From a virus: a DNA stretch of 27,940 nucleotides. Each line of letters opens with the position of its first letter. The first letter of the stretch is position 1. Position numbers and translations under genes: made by a program. The notes under the pieces were generated by a model that saw only the letters and a list, made by a program, of their open reading frames with translations, was not told where the DNA came from and ran no database searches. The stretch covers positions 1 through 27,940 of the IMG/VR virus record IMGVR_UViG_3300047666_000477; one strand, written 5' to 3'. Shown in pieces: positions 6,353 through 14,874 of this stretch.

Positions 6353-7753
6353 CTACGCCGATCCATCGCCCAAATCAAGGCCTTCGCCTGTCAGGTCGGG
6401 CGGTGCGCTTGCAACGGCGTCCATGTCCGCCTGTGTGTCCAGATCGGGACTGAGGAACCCGCGCCGCTTGCGCTCGGCATAGTACGCCTCTTTGGACAAC
6501 AGCCCCAAGTTAACGTCGGCCTGCATCACTTGGACTTCCTGCGCGGTCAACGGCACGATGCCAAAGTCTTTGTTGACATCAACTTTGATATTCTGCTCTG
6601 GATCGCCCGCATAAAACGCCATCCACTCAAGCGCCTGTTCAAGCGCGTCTTTGAGGTTGTCCGCCATTTGTGACAGGGTGGATGTTTCCTTGGTTGAATC
6701 CAGCACAGCGCCGGTTGCCGTTTCATGGCTGGCCACAAGCAATTGCAAGCCGAGCGCCTGCATTTGGTATTGCAGGTCTTGCAAGTCTGTCCGTCCCGCG
6801 CCGATTGCTGCGCCTGAGTGTTCAACCCATTCTAGTTTGGCGTCGGAATTGCGCGATGTAACGGCTTGGCTTGCGCTGATGACCAGAGGCTCATCCTCGC
6901 CACGTCCAGACGCGAACAGGATTGGCACGCGCGCAAAGTGCAGGATGTGGCGTTGATCCGACTGAGATTGCCAGTGCGCAATGTTAACATCAGCCAAATC
7001 TTCTAAGACAGGCTCGGCCATAAAGAAACCCGTGCGCTGTGCGTAAAACGGAATGACGGTAATTTCTTCGCTGCTGGTGACGTACTCATCCACAACCAAC
7101 CATTCGTCTTTGTCATTCTTGCGATAGATGCGAACCGATACCGTGTTGGCCTCACGCGTAAGCACGCGCACCTGATCCACATTGATTTGCGTGAACTCGT
7201 CTTTCGGATCGTCCTCTGTCACCGATTCCATAATCCGCAACATCGACAACGCCAGAACGTTGTTAAACTGCTCCGTCTTGAAACCAAGGATGTCCTCAAC
7301 CCGCAAATGCACCATATAAGGCCGCAAGCCCAACGACGCCGCGGCCGCGCGGGTTGTTTCACCCTCACGTCGAGGCGCGTCAACCATGATAAACGAGATA
7401 CCAGGCACAAACGCGTCCTTGAACACGTCAGACGCAAACGCGCTTAGGTCTTGGCCCTGCATGTTGATGTCTGTGGCAAAATCCTTGAGGCGTTCGCTGC
7501 CTTCAACAATCTCAATCGGCTTGGTGAACACGCGCCCCGTCATATCCTTGACCGTCTTGCGCATCCCGTTAAACAGCCACGATGAGTCCAGCCGCGCTTG
7601 ATAGTCTGCGTCTAGCTCTGCCTTGAACTTTGGCAGGTACGTCTTGCCCGCCTCGCGCATGGTATCGGTCCCGCCCATAAGCGCGCGGCCCTTTGCAGCG
7701 GCCTCAACCATTTTTGCCATCGCTTTGGATTGCTTGTTTACTGTCTTTGACAT
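6353..7753 (-). CDS. Portal protein, DUF4055 family
   Basis: 466 residues. The N-terminus has TYLPKFKAELDADYQARLDS followed by SWLFNGMRKTVKDMTGRVF and TKPI, the signature of DUF4055 portal proteins ('YLP.f..E....Y..RL....lfN..rktv..l.G.vF.kP'). Helical stretch HWQSQSDQRHILHFARVPIL and the later ETATGAVLDSTKETSTLSQM (residues about 350-370) fit portal stem and wing regions. The product forms the dodecameric DNA gateway at one capsid vertex. TAAGGAAAC precedes the ATG. It is separated from the terminase genes by about 5.5 kb of fibre genes, which is an unusual gene order. Confidence 0.9.
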   Translation of the reverse strand: MSKTVNKQSKAMAKMVEAAAKGRALMGGTDTMREAGKTYLPKFKAELDADYQARLDSSWLFNGMRKTVKDMTGRVFTKPIEIVEGSERLKDFATDINMQGQDLSAFASDVFKDAFVPGISFIMVDAPRREGETTRAAAASLGLRPYMVHLRVEDILGFKTEQFNNVLALSMLRIMESVTEDDPKDEFTQINVDQVRVLTREANTVSVRIYRKNDKDEWLVVDEYVTSSEEITVIPFYAQRTGFFMAEPVLEDLADVNIAHWQSQSDQRHILHFARVPILFASGRGEDEPLVISASQAVTSRNSDAKLEWVEHSGAAIGAGRTDLQDLQYQMQALGLQLLVASHETATGAVLDSTKETSTLSQMADNLKDALEQALEWMAFYAGDPEQNIKVDVNKDFGIVPLTAQEVQVMQADVNLGLLSKEAYYAERKRRGFLSPDLDTQADMDAVASAPPDLTGEGLDLGDGSA

Positions 7754-7786
7754 TTTTGTTTCCTTAGAAATGGCGGGCTGGTTGGA

Positions 7787-8062
7787 TTACTTTTCATTTA
7801 CTTGAATGCTAACCGTGCGGTCGTCGATGCGTCCGTCTGCAGTTGTGATGCGGCACAGAATGTCGTATGACGCGCCTGCTGTACCGCCTGACAGCCATGC
7901 GTAAGCCTTGGCCCCGCTTATGGTTTGTGTCTCAAGGGTCAAGCCTGACGGCACTGTCCAAACGATGCTGTCAATCGTGTCCCCCGTAGTAAGCCACGAT
8001 GTCCAGTCTAGGAAATAATCCAGAACCGCATTAGGGTCTTTTACCGGCCAAGTCAGAGACAT
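7787..8062 (-). CDS. Ig-like phage fibre/adaptor protein
   Basis: 91 residues from MSLTWPVKDPNAVLDYFLDW. The ATG at 8062 is preferred over longer in-frame starts because GAGAGGG lies just upstream and the longer versions would overlap the fibre gene. DWTSWLTTGDTI, VWTVPSGLTLE, AYAWLSGGTAGASYDILCRI and TTADGRIDDRTVSIQV give an Ig/fibronectin-like beta sandwich; this pattern is widespread in phages just beside tail fibre and repeat proteins and is sometimes annotated as fibre-tail adaptor. Together with its upstream repeat protein it is likely part of the receptor-binding apparatus. Confidence 0.75.
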   Translation of the reverse strand: MSLTWPVKDPNAVLDYFLDWTSWLTTGDTIDSIVWTVPSGLTLETQTISGAKAYAWLSGGTAGASYDILCRITTADGRIDDRTVSIQVNEK

Positions 8063-8081
8063 TTGATGCCCTCTCCGTAAG

Positions 8082-9278
8082 TTAAATATATGCGCCGCGC
8101 ACTTCCGTAAGTACACCCGCGCCGTTTGTTCTGATAGCGACAGAAGCCCCGTTATTTCTAGTCGCGACGCCCGCGCCATTGGTGCGCGCTGCAATTGATA
8201 CGCCGCGCAATTCGGCAGGAACTAAGGCTCCGAAATTAGAAAACCCGTTGTATTCGCCAACAAGTGTAATCGTTACGTCGCCCGCCGCTGACGTGTACGC
8301 CTCGCCCGTAAGCGCAAGGATTTGCGTAACCAAGATGTCAACACTGCCAGCCGCGCTCGTTATGCTGTCGCCAGTTAGCGGCAGGACATAGCCCGTGATT
8401 AGATCAAGCGTGCCTGCTGTTGATGTATATGCGGCCCCGTCTAGCCCAATGAGGTAAGACTGAACAAACGCAACATCGCCTGCCGTGCTGGTGTAGCTTG
8501 CCCCCGTTAGTGGAAGCAATTGCGTGATGGTAAAGTTTACGCTTCCCGCCGTGCTGGTGAATGCCTCAGTGGTGATTTCTGTGGTAAAGTCTAGGCTAAG
8601 CGTGCCGTTTGTGCTTGTGAATGCAGCGCCAGTAATCTCAAGGCTTGTGTCTGTGCTGAATACGATATCGCCAGCCGTGGAAGTAAATGACTCGACTGTT
8701 AATGGCGACGTAAAACTTGCGCTGATATCCCCTGCGGCTGATGTAAATGACACGCCCGCCAATGGCAAAGAAAACGCAGTTTCAAGCGAACCCGTCGTGC
8801 TAGTGAATGAGTCGCCTGCAATCGGGGTTTTGATTTGCGCGACTAAAGAACCGACCGAACTGCTAAACGCGACAACGGACAGGGGCGACGTAAATGCAGT
8901 TTCTAACGAACCGGCAACACTTGTTAGGGCATCGCCAGTTAGATTTAGGACCGTAGAGCCAACGAACGAAACCGCGCCGCCCGTGCTTGTGTACGCATTG
9001 CCAGCAATCGGCGTGGTAATCTGCGGAACAACAGAACCAGCCGTGCTAGAAAATGCCTCTGTAGACAATTCCAGCACGAAAGCCCGCTCAACAGTAACGC
9101 TGCCAACCGTTGACGTGTACGCCGCGCCGGACAGGCCAATAGCAAAGGCCGCGACAATCGCGCCCGCCGTTGACGTGAATGACGCAGTTGTTAGCGTGTC
9201 TGTGTACGTTGGCCCGCTCGGCGCGACATCAGTTGACGCGGCAAGAGCATTGGACGCTAGAGGTGAAAAGCCTAGCAT
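8082..9278 (-). CDS. Repeat-rich fibre protein with 15 tandem 20/22-residue units
   Basis: 398 residues. From about residue 30 to 345 it consists of 15 consecutive repeats of the form 'LxGxAFTSTAGSVxxxxxxx', each 20 or 22 residues long (for example LTTASFTSTAGAIVAAFAIG, LSTEAFSSTAGSVVPQITTP, LAGVSFTSAAGDISASFTSP). The C-terminal 45 residues switch to a roughly 9-residue repeat built on 'xNGAGVATR' and end EVRGAYI. Regular glycine turns and alternating hydrophobics suggest a beta-solenoid or beta-spiral shaft. It precedes the Ig-like adaptor gene. Likely a virion fibre or spike; the exact role is inference. Repeat number is probably variable between relatives. Confidence 0.75.
   Translation of the reverse strand: MLGFSPLASNALAASTDVAPSGPTYTDTLTTASFTSTAGAIVAAFAIGLSGAAYTSTVGSVTVERAFVLELSTEAFSSTAGSVVPQITTPIAGNAYTSTGGAVSFVGSTVLNLTGDALTSVAGSLETAFTSPLSVVAFSSSVGSLVAQIKTPIAGDSFTSTTGSLETAFSLPLAGVSFTSAAGDISASFTSPLTVESFTSTAGDIVFSTDTSLEITGAAFTSTNGTLSLDFTTEITTEAFTSTAGSVNFTITQLLPLTGASYTSTAGDVAFVQSYLIGLDGAAYTSTAGTLDLITGYVLPLTGDSITSAAGSVDILVTQILALTGEAYTSAAGDVTITLVGEYNGFSNFGALVPAELRGVSIAARTNGAGVATRNNGASVAIRTNGAGVLTEVRGAYI
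8205..9190 (-). repeat. 15 tandem imperfect 60/66-bp repeats inside fibre gene
   Basis: The DNA repeats every 60 or 66 bases, marked on the plus strand by recurrent forms of 'gccgtgctggtgaatgcctc' with drift in each copy. The units encode the 20/22-residue protein repeats. Divergence between copies is high, so they look old and selected for protein shape rather than recently expanded. Confidence 0.7.
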
Positions 9279-9309
9279 AATTTACCCAAGTTGATCACCC
9301 TTAGTTTTT

Positions 9310-10065
9310 CTAAACAAACGCAGAACCGTTCCAACGCTTCAACGGCTTTGTCTCGAATGCTGATCCAGTCCAGACCTTGACGGGCTTTTGTACAAATGCT
9401 GACCCAGTCCAAACACCAACAGTCCCACCACTTGCCGCCGCCGCTGCCTTTATGACAAGCGTGAAGGTAACTGCTTCTTTAGAGTTCTCAATTGTGTAGC
9501 TAGACGGGTCTTCGGGACTTGATGTTACGTCCTTTTCAGAAATAACATGGCCCGCGTTACCAGCGCTATTGCCGTAGACAACTTGAGTGTATCCGGTGGG
9601 TTGAGTGGTAATAACCTCATTGCCGCGAATTACGAACCCCGCAAGTGCAAGTGTGTCGCCGGACCATCCCCAGGCCCGTGAGGGCGGGTCTGGGTTCACG
9701 GTTCCAGAGCTGCCTGTTGTGGCATAGGCGGCTAGCGGTGGCTCGGATGTGTCCCACCCGCTAACCTCAACGACGTGTGCGGTAGTCTCTTTGTCAGCGT
9801 TAAAAGAGAAAGGCTCACTGGTCCCTTCTGTGCCGTCTACCTCACGATACCAAAGAAGGACGTTTGATTGGTTGTTGCTATTGGCGTTTTGACCACCCAA
9901 AGACAGTAAGGCGCTGCCGGTGTAGCTAACCGGTGAGGCATCATCGACCCATCCGAGAAAGAAAACCACAAGATTACCAGACGTCATTCCTGTTGGATAA
10001 TTGACGTTGACCGTGTTGGCCTTAGCGGTTGTTGTGTCGTGCTGGACGACTACGGGGAATGCCAT
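9310..10065 (-). CDS. Virion structural protein with C-terminal W-x-G repeats
   Basis: 251 residues. The body (about 1-205) is beta-rich (MAFPVVVQHDTTT, SGNLVVFFLGWVDDA, DTLALAGFVIRG, EAVTFTLVIKAAA) like a lectin or carbohydrate-binding jelly roll. The last 40 residues carry three copies of a roughly 13-residue unit, VWTGSAFVQKPVK, VWTGSAFETKPLK and RWNGSAFV, a linker type common in phage fibre and tail proteins. It lies in the fibre block between terminase and portal. The jelly-roll reading is from alternation pattern only. Confidence 0.7.
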   Translation of the reverse strand: MAFPVVVQHDTTTAKANTVNVNYPTGMTSGNLVVFFLGWVDDASPVSYTGSALLSLGGQNANSNNQSNVLLWYREVDGTEGTSEPFSFNADKETTAHVVEVSGWDTSEPPLAAYATTGSSGTVNPDPPSRAWGWSGDTLALAGFVIRGNEVITTQPTGYTQVVYGNSAGNAGHVISEKDVTSSPEDPSSYTIENSKEAVTFTLVIKAAAAASGGTVGVWTGSAFVQKPVKVWTGSAFETKPLKRWNGSAFV

Positions 10066-10073
10066 TGCTGACC

Positions 10074-10382
10074 TTAGTTTGCAGAGTTTGCGGCATCACG
10101 GACGGCCTGCGCCCGAACAACCATAGCCATATAATCACCGATAATCTTATCTTTTCTCACCTTTAGCGACTGCCAGCCTTGGTCGTCGGGGTTTGCCAAC
10201 GCGGTTTCCTCAAGCCATTCTGCGGCAGGGGTCCAAGTTGCCAACATCGCATCCAGTTTGGTGTGGGCTGCTGTCAGTGTTTCAATGCCTCTCGATACGT
10301 CGGCATCGTGTGCCGTGGCGTCGACCACGATCTGCGCAAGCGCGCGCTCTGCTTTGAGATAGCTATCAACCGTAAAAACCAT
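10074..10382 (-). CDS. Hypothetical helical protein in fibre block
   Basis: 102 residues from MVFTVDSYLKAERALAQIVV. It is almost entirely helical with heptad-like spacing (ERALAQIVVDATAHDADV, EWLEETALANP, VVRAQAVRDAANS). GAAGGAAAGAA precedes the ATG. No family recognised. Small helical genes beside fibre genes are often fibre assembly chaperones or are virion components; neither can be chosen here. Confidence 0.65.
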   Translation of the reverse strand: MVFTVDSYLKAERALAQIVVDATAHDADVSRGIETLTAAHTKLDAMLATWTPAAEWLEETALANPDDQGWQSLKVRKDKIIGDYMAMVVRAQAVRDAANSAN

Positions 10383-10441
10383 TTTCTTTCCTTCGCTTTA
10401 GAGCGTTTGCGTTAATAATCGAACCATTAGAGGCGCGGCGT

Positions 10442-10660
10442 TTAGCTAGTATCCACCCACAAATCATTCAATGCGGGCGAAGTGGGTTCTGTGGCTGAAA
10501 TTGTTATCCGCAACGCCGCCGCCTTTACAAAGGCAGTCGTGGCAAGCTGCGTTGTATCTGTTCCAGCCGTTGCCGTTGGTCCAGACGGCACGCCAGTGAA
10601 TGTTGGACCCGCCAAGGTAGCAACACCATTCGGTGTGATTTTATCAGATAGATTTGCCAT
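10442..10660 (-). CDS. Short fibre-end module, paralogue of a segment in the large fibre
   Basis: 72 residues. The segment VATLAGPTFTGVPSGPTATA and the following [17 protein letters not shown] are nearly the same as a stretch of the large fibre encoded just upstream ([30 protein letters not shown]). The C-terminus (EPTSPALNDLWVDTS) is a common ending of phage fibre or collar-linked proteins. It could be a stand-alone fibre tip or the remnant of a duplication of the neighbouring fibre. The start has little purine-rich signal apart from AAGGTGA. Confidence 0.65.
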   Translation of the reverse strand: MANLSDKITPNGVATLAGPTFTGVPSGPTATAGTDTTQLATTAFVKAAALRITISATEPTSPALNDLWVDTS

Positions 10661-10668
10661 TATTCACC

Positions 10669-12879
10669 TTAAATCTTTGTAATCGAAATCATGCAACTGC
10701 CAGCCGGACCTGTGACAGTACCAGACGCGGCTTCCTGCATCGTTTGCAATGTCACTTCCTGCCCACTCGTTACGGACATAAAACTAGTGGCTGCTGATGA
10801 GGATTCATTATGGCCGCTAGAATCACGGATGTAGCCACTTGCGCCTTCTATTGGACTGCCAACCCCGCCAACAGCGGCGCGGACTTTTACGGCGGATCGT
10901 TGGACGTTGCTAGTTTGTAGAATGTGAACGGTGACTTTAATCCGCGCTGTAAATCCACAGATGATACCAGTCGCACCGGCTGTAAATCCAGTGTCCATGA
11001 AATCACTGATGCCAGTTATCGCGACATCTGCAAAACTGGTGGTGCCATTCAAGTCCGATATCGCACTGGTATTTCGCACTTGCGCGATGGCGGTTGAACC
11101 ACCTGCGGCAGCTTGCACAAAGGCAGTCGTGGCAAGCTGTGTCGTGTCCGTGCCAGACGCTGCCGTTGGTGCAGTAGGGACGCCCGTAAATGCAGGAGAT
11201 GCTAGGGTGGCCACGTCGCCACCTTGGCCCCCGACTTGGGCCGTGATTTGCCACGTTGTCCCGTCATATATCAAGTTAACCGCAATGTTGCCGATGTTCA
11301 TCACGAGGTCTGCGGCGTCACCGTCAATGGTTTCGCCATTGCGCGCCACGGTCAGGTTGTTCGCGCTCCAATCCGCGCCGTCTAGCAGTTGGACGTAATC
11401 GCCTGTTGATGGTGACGCTGGAAGTGTTAACGTCCAGTCACCGCCTGATGTGTCCGCAATGATAGACGATGGGGCCCTGGCTGTGTATGTAGTGGTTTCG
11501 CGAAGCCAAGTTGCTGCCGCCACGTCAAGGTTAGACTGAGCCGCACCAACATCTAGCAAATCAGAAAGGTTGTTGCCTCTAAGCAAGCAACCAGCAAAGC
11601 CGCTAGAACTGCCGCCTTGAACGCCAATCGTGTATTCTCGAAACTCTGTTAAGGTCGTGCCGCCTGTGTTGGTTGCTGTCTCGCCGAGTATCCACCAGCC
11701 AAAGAAAGTCGCGTTTAAGAGGCGTTCGTTTAAGATGTAGTCTTCTATCAGCAAGCCAGCGCGGGCTAAGACGATATTGGCGTAGTTGCCTTGTCCATAC
11801 TGGATTGCGAATTGGCCGTTGCTAAAACGGTAGAGCCTATGCGCTACAAAAGTACCAGAACCCAAGGCCGTGATGCTGCCCGCGTTGTCCCAAAACTTTA
11901 CAAGGTCTGTCGCGTTCTCAGTCGCGATGGCTGACCGCTCAAGCAAGTCGTAAGTGGCGTTGGCTACTGCGTCGAGGCTTAGGAGGTTGGGGTTGTTAAT
12001 GTCGCCTGTGCCGCCGTATTCCATAATAGTACCGGCACCCACGTCAAAGCCCAAGTCTCCCGCCCTGCCCGTGATGACTTGGCCGCCCTTGAACGGCACA
12101 CCTTGAGCCAGTAAAGCGGTGAATATGTCTCGGTCACTGTTTGCGTAGTGGCCGATGGGGTTGCCCAGAAACTCAAAACCAAGGATGGTTTCTGCAACCG
12201 TGTCCACCGCGATGCGCATTGTAAACATCTTGCGCGACCAGTCTTGGCGCGTCGGGATGCTGGTTTGCTGCTGTAGGTTTCCCGCGTTGTCAATGTAAAC
12301 GTAGGTTGATGGTGCGGACAAAGTTGCAACCGTGATGCCAGTTGCGCCCGCGTATGCAATCGCAAAATAGCCTTGGTCGCTGTATATCTCTCCGTTGACT
12401 GCCGGTTGCGCAAATGTCGTGCCCCCTGCTGCGGCTGTGGCAGTCGTATAGGAGCTTGTAAAGCCCGTGCCGCGTGCCTTTAACAGGGCGGCGTCTGTCT
12501 TTTCAGCAAAGTCCTGCATGTCAGTAGCAACGGCAACAACAAGGCTTGTATCAACGAGTGATACGTTTGCCGCAGGCGGTAAGAAGTCGGCCGCGGTTGC
12601 ACCCACGAAAACAGTGGCGGACCCTGACAAGTTAATGGCAGAATCCGCGTTGCTGCTTTCGCTTACTGTGCGGGTGAGCGTTGTACCCGACGCGGTATAG
12701 GTCCCCGTGCCGATTTCAAAGGCAGTCGCCCCGTCCTCGATAACATAACGAACCACATTGCCGTCAATTACGCCTGCATCTGCAAACGTCTGAAAGCTAT
12801 CCTCAGCCGCGCCAAGGGTAATGGTCCCCGTGCCTGTGGTTGCAGTGGCTACTTTGGCCCTATTGACTAGCACTACCAT
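10669..12879 (-). CDS. Large tail fibre protein
   Basis: 736 residues. The N-terminal 100 residues ([20 protein letters not shown], then [20 protein letters not shown] and [11 protein letters not shown]) form the widespread phage fibre attachment domain. The middle carries a '[13 protein letters not shown]...[12 protein letters not shown]' module around residues 570-600. The C-terminal 130 residues ([20 protein letters not shown] to [18 protein letters not shown] and CMISITKI) look like a trimeric C1q/TNF-like head. The likely role is host receptor binding. Its stop-to-start neighbours are close (next gene begins one base upstream), so the fibre genes form one unit. Confidence 0.85.
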   Translation of the reverse strand: MVVLVNRAKVATATTGTGTITLGAAEDSFQTFADAGVIDGNVVRYVIEDGATAFEIGTGTYTASGTTLTRTVSESSNADSAINLSGSATVFVGATAADFLPPAANVSLVDTSLVVAVATDMQDFAEKTDAALLKARGTGFTSSYTTATAAAGGTTFAQPAVNGEIYSDQGYFAIAYAGATGITVATLSAPSTYVYIDNAGNLQQQTSIPTRQDWSRKMFTMRIAVDTVAETILGFEFLGNPIGHYANSDRDIFTALLAQGVPFKGGQVITGRAGDLGFDVGAGTIMEYGGTGDINNPNLLSLDAVANATYDLLERSAIATENATDLVKFWDNAGSITALGSGTFVAHRLYRFSNGQFAIQYGQGNYANIVLARAGLLIEDYILNERLLNATFFGWWILGETATNTGGTTLTEFREYTIGVQGGSSSGFAGCLLRGNNLSDLLDVGAAQSNLDVAAATWLRETTTYTARAPSSIIADTSGGDWTLTLPASPSTGDYVQLLDGADWSANNLTVARNGETIDGDAADLVMNIGNIAVNLIYDGTTWQITAQVGGQGGDVATLASPAFTGVPTAPTAASGTDTTQLATTAFVQAAAGGSTAIAQVRNTSAISDLNGTTSFADVAITGISDFMDTGFTAGATGIICGFTARIKVTVHILQTSNVQRSAVKVRAAVGGVGSPIEGASGYIRDSSGHNESSSAATSFMSVTSGQEVTLQTMQEAASGTVTGPAGSCMISITKI

Positions 12880-13284
12880 TTAGGTGAACGTCAACGCAGA
12901 ACCGACAAAATCAAGCAACACAGATTCACCGTCGGCCAAGGTGACAGAACTGCCCCGATCTGCGAACGCGACAAGTGGGTCGGCTGCAACTGTCTCATCA
13001 TAGATCACGACGTAACGCCAAGCCTCAACAGACCCGCCCGATGCGGTCAATGTAAGGTCTGCTAGAATAAGGTTAAGCGTGCCGGTCGTTACCGCGCTTG
13101 ATGTGGTGGTAAGGACACGGCTGGAAAGGTTTGTGTACGCAATTTCTGTAATGTCTGCAATTACTGCATCAGTTGCCGCGGTTGGCGCAACGTTTGTGAG
13201 CGCAATTGTAAACGTATCACTGCCCACGTTCGCGGCTTTCGTCGCGTAGCCAATCCACTCCGCAAACTTTGTTAGTGCTGCCAT
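12880..13284 (-). CDS. Phage structural protein, N-terminal fibre-block gene
   Basis: 134 residues from MAALTKFAEWIGYATKAANV. The element GSDTFTIALTNVAPTAATDA followed by ITEIAYTN is a pattern found in many small virion proteins ('Gsdt.kv.LtN.aP....v.aditei'). The rest is beta-rich with a C-terminal GESVLLDFVGSALTFT. GGAGACGG precedes the ATG, and the stop is immediately followed by the large fibre gene. Probably a virion decoration or fibre-associated protein. The match is to a known pattern of uncharacterised function. Confidence 0.75.
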   Translation of the reverse strand: MAALTKFAEWIGYATKAANVGSDTFTIALTNVAPTAATDAVIADITEIAYTNLSSRVLTTTSSAVTTGTLNLILADLTLTASGGSVEAWRYVVIYDETVAADPLVAFADRGSSVTLADGESVLLDFVGSALTFT

Positions 13285-13320
13285 TTTCCGTCTCCTGATT
13301 TATGTTTGTGCGCGCCGATG

Positions 13321-14580
13321 TTAGAAAGGCAAAGCTGTTGATGTCATTGTCGGCTTAACCACTGGCATTTCATAGGCAAGCGGATATCCGAAGGCGTCGT
13401 TTTGGTGGTCAAGGCCCGTTGTCTTTTCGGGTTCGCCTTGCTTGTTGTACGGCTGCTGTTCAAGGCACCGCGCTGTCTCTGGGCATGTGTCGGGGTTGAC
13501 AAACACGCGGCCCCTCTGAAAGCCCATATTGACGGCAAGCACGCGGTCTTTAACGCGCGGGTTGCTTGGCTTGGCCCGTATGGCATAGCCTGCGCCGCGT
13601 AGCAGTCCGATATCTGACAATGATGCGCCCTTGCTTGAGGTGTTCTTGCCGCTTGCGTCTGGATAGATCGTGATGCTGTGGCCTGCGTATCGCTCGGCCA
13701 ATGTGTTAATCATTGACGGGGTGTCAACGCCGCCCTTTATTTCGTCAACGCAATGCCAGTCATTCTCGCGCAGAACAAACGCACACGCGGCCATGTTGCC
13801 TACGTTAAAGTCCATGCCCAGCTTGATCGGCTCCCCTGCGCGCAATGTCTCTTTGCTGCGCTGTGTCTCGCGATTGTATGACGTGTATACCGTCCCCGAT
13901 GTCAGGTTGGTAAACATGCCCTCAATATAGGCATCGATCAATTCGGCGGGGTAAGTGTTCCGCAAGTTCTCAACATAATCGTCAGGCAGCTTGGGGTTGC
14001 TGTATGTAGGCGCTTGGAAGTATTCATATCCAGGTGTCGGTTGCTTTGCCCATCGATCATATACAAACCTAAAGCCCTCTGGCGTTGTGTACGCCGACAC
14101 GCGATTGAAAGGCCGCTTGATGCCCTCCGGTTTTTGCCTGTTACGCGCAACAATCTGATTCCAGACCTTGCGTGCGTTTTCTGACTTGAGCGTGTCTAAT
14201 TCGTCAACGTGCGCCCTGTATGTTTCGTAACCGATGATGCGCTCTGGATTGTCCATTGTGCGCAGAACAAAATCACCGAAGCGGGGCCATGAAGTATATA
14301 CAATGTTTTCTGACTTATTCCACTTGTGAGGCACGCCGATCTTTTCAAGCCTTGCGCACAGTCGAGGGGCAGTGATTAGCCTAATTAGGTCATACGTTGG
14401 GGCGTACATTCCGATAAGGGCCGCCGAACTATGCGCAGCGTCACCAATGGCGGACCAGATCATGATTTCAGTCTTACCAGCACCAAAGCCCGCGACAAAT
14501 GCAGGATGTTTGGCTGTAGACATTATGAAGCGTTCTTGCGGCTCTGTTAGTTCAAGGCGTATCAGGTTTCGCGCGCTCAA
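13321..14580 (-). CDS. terL: Terminase large subunit
   Basis: 419 residues with a TTG start. Walker A GFGAGKT is at about 31-37, Walker B AHVDELD at 123-129, the coupling motif SAYTTPEG at 162-169. The RuvC-like nuclease domain shows acidic residues in LGMDF (about 257), YPDASG (308) and HQNDAFGY (395). This motor pumps DNA into the head and cuts it at packaging ends. The TTG at 14580 is chosen because GAGGGG lies 7 bases upstream; a TTG at 14595 and the downstream ATG are alternatives. It overlaps the small subunit gene by 29 bases, which implies translational coupling. Confidence 0.93.
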   Translation of the reverse strand: MSARNLIRLELTEPQERFIMSTAKHPAFVAGFGAGKTEIMIWSAIGDAAHSSAALIGMYAPTYDLIRLITAPRLCARLEKIGVPHKWNKSENIVYTSWPRFGDFVLRTMDNPERIIGYETYRAHVDELDTLKSENARKVWNQIVARNRQKPEGIKRPFNRVSAYTTPEGFRFVYDRWAKQPTPGYEYFQAPTYSNPKLPDDYVENLRNTYPAELIDAYIEGMFTNLTSGTVYTSYNRETQRSKETLRAGEPIKLGMDFNVGNMAACAFVLRENDWHCVDEIKGGVDTPSMINTLAERYAGHSITIYPDASGKNTSSKGASLSDIGLLRGAGYAIRAKPSNPRVKDRVLAVNMGFQRGRVFVNPDTCPETARCLEQQPYNKQGEPEKTTGLDHQNDAFGYPLAYEMPVVKPTMTSTALPF

Positions 14581-14845
14581 TATCCCACCCCTCAAATATC
14601 TGCGGCACTTTGTCTATAGGCACTTCAACATTGCTTTGAATGGGCTTGCCGTATGCGCGGTCTAAAATCGAGTTGGCCGCTGTGACCCTTGCGGGTTCGC
14701 TCTTGCCTGACTTGGCTATCTTGACCAGCACGCCCAAAGCCAGATCAACATGCTCTTTTGCTAGGGCCGCTAGATCACGCTTGGCTAATGACGTGGCACC
14801 TGGCTTTCTGCCTGAGCTTGCGCGCTTGCCGCCGTGAGTCGTCAT
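14552..14845 (-). CDS. terS: Terminase small subunit
   Basis: 97 residues. GGKRASSGRKPGATSLAKRD followed by LAALAKEHVDLALGVLVKIA and a SEPARVTAANSILDRAYGKP stretch is the typical small-terminase pattern ('GrpkGa.n.....dia.l.rehs..Al..L..ia..g.. ..ar..Aa..iLdRayGkP'). It binds the packaging site and stimulates the large subunit. There is no Shine-Dalgarno sequence directly before the ATG; the stop of a 10-codon ORF overlaps the start (ATGA), so translation may depend on coupling. Confidence 0.85.
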   Translation of the reverse strand: MTTHGGKRASSGRKPGATSLAKRDLAALAKEHVDLALGVLVKIAKSGKSEPARVTAANSILDRAYGKPIQSNVEVPIDKVPQIFEGWDIERAKPDTP

Positions 14846-14874
14846 CTTGAAAAACTTGATTGTTTAGACATCAT
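14842..14874 (-). CDS. Putative 10-codon leader peptide coupled to terS
   Basis: The ORF reads MMSKQSSFSR and stops with a TGA that shares ATGA with the terS start. It has a GGCGGGAAG ribosome site 6 bases upstream, whereas terS itself has none. The simplest reading is that the leader recruits ribosomes for terS, which keeps the level of the small subunit low. An identical GGCGGGAAG site precedes the scaffold gene. Confidence 0.35.
   Translation of the reverse strand: MMSKQSSFSR

Noticed and set aside
8524-9294. 256-codon rightward ORF
   Set aside because: It is the antisense shadow of the tandem-repeat fibre gene; its length follows from the repeat's base pattern.
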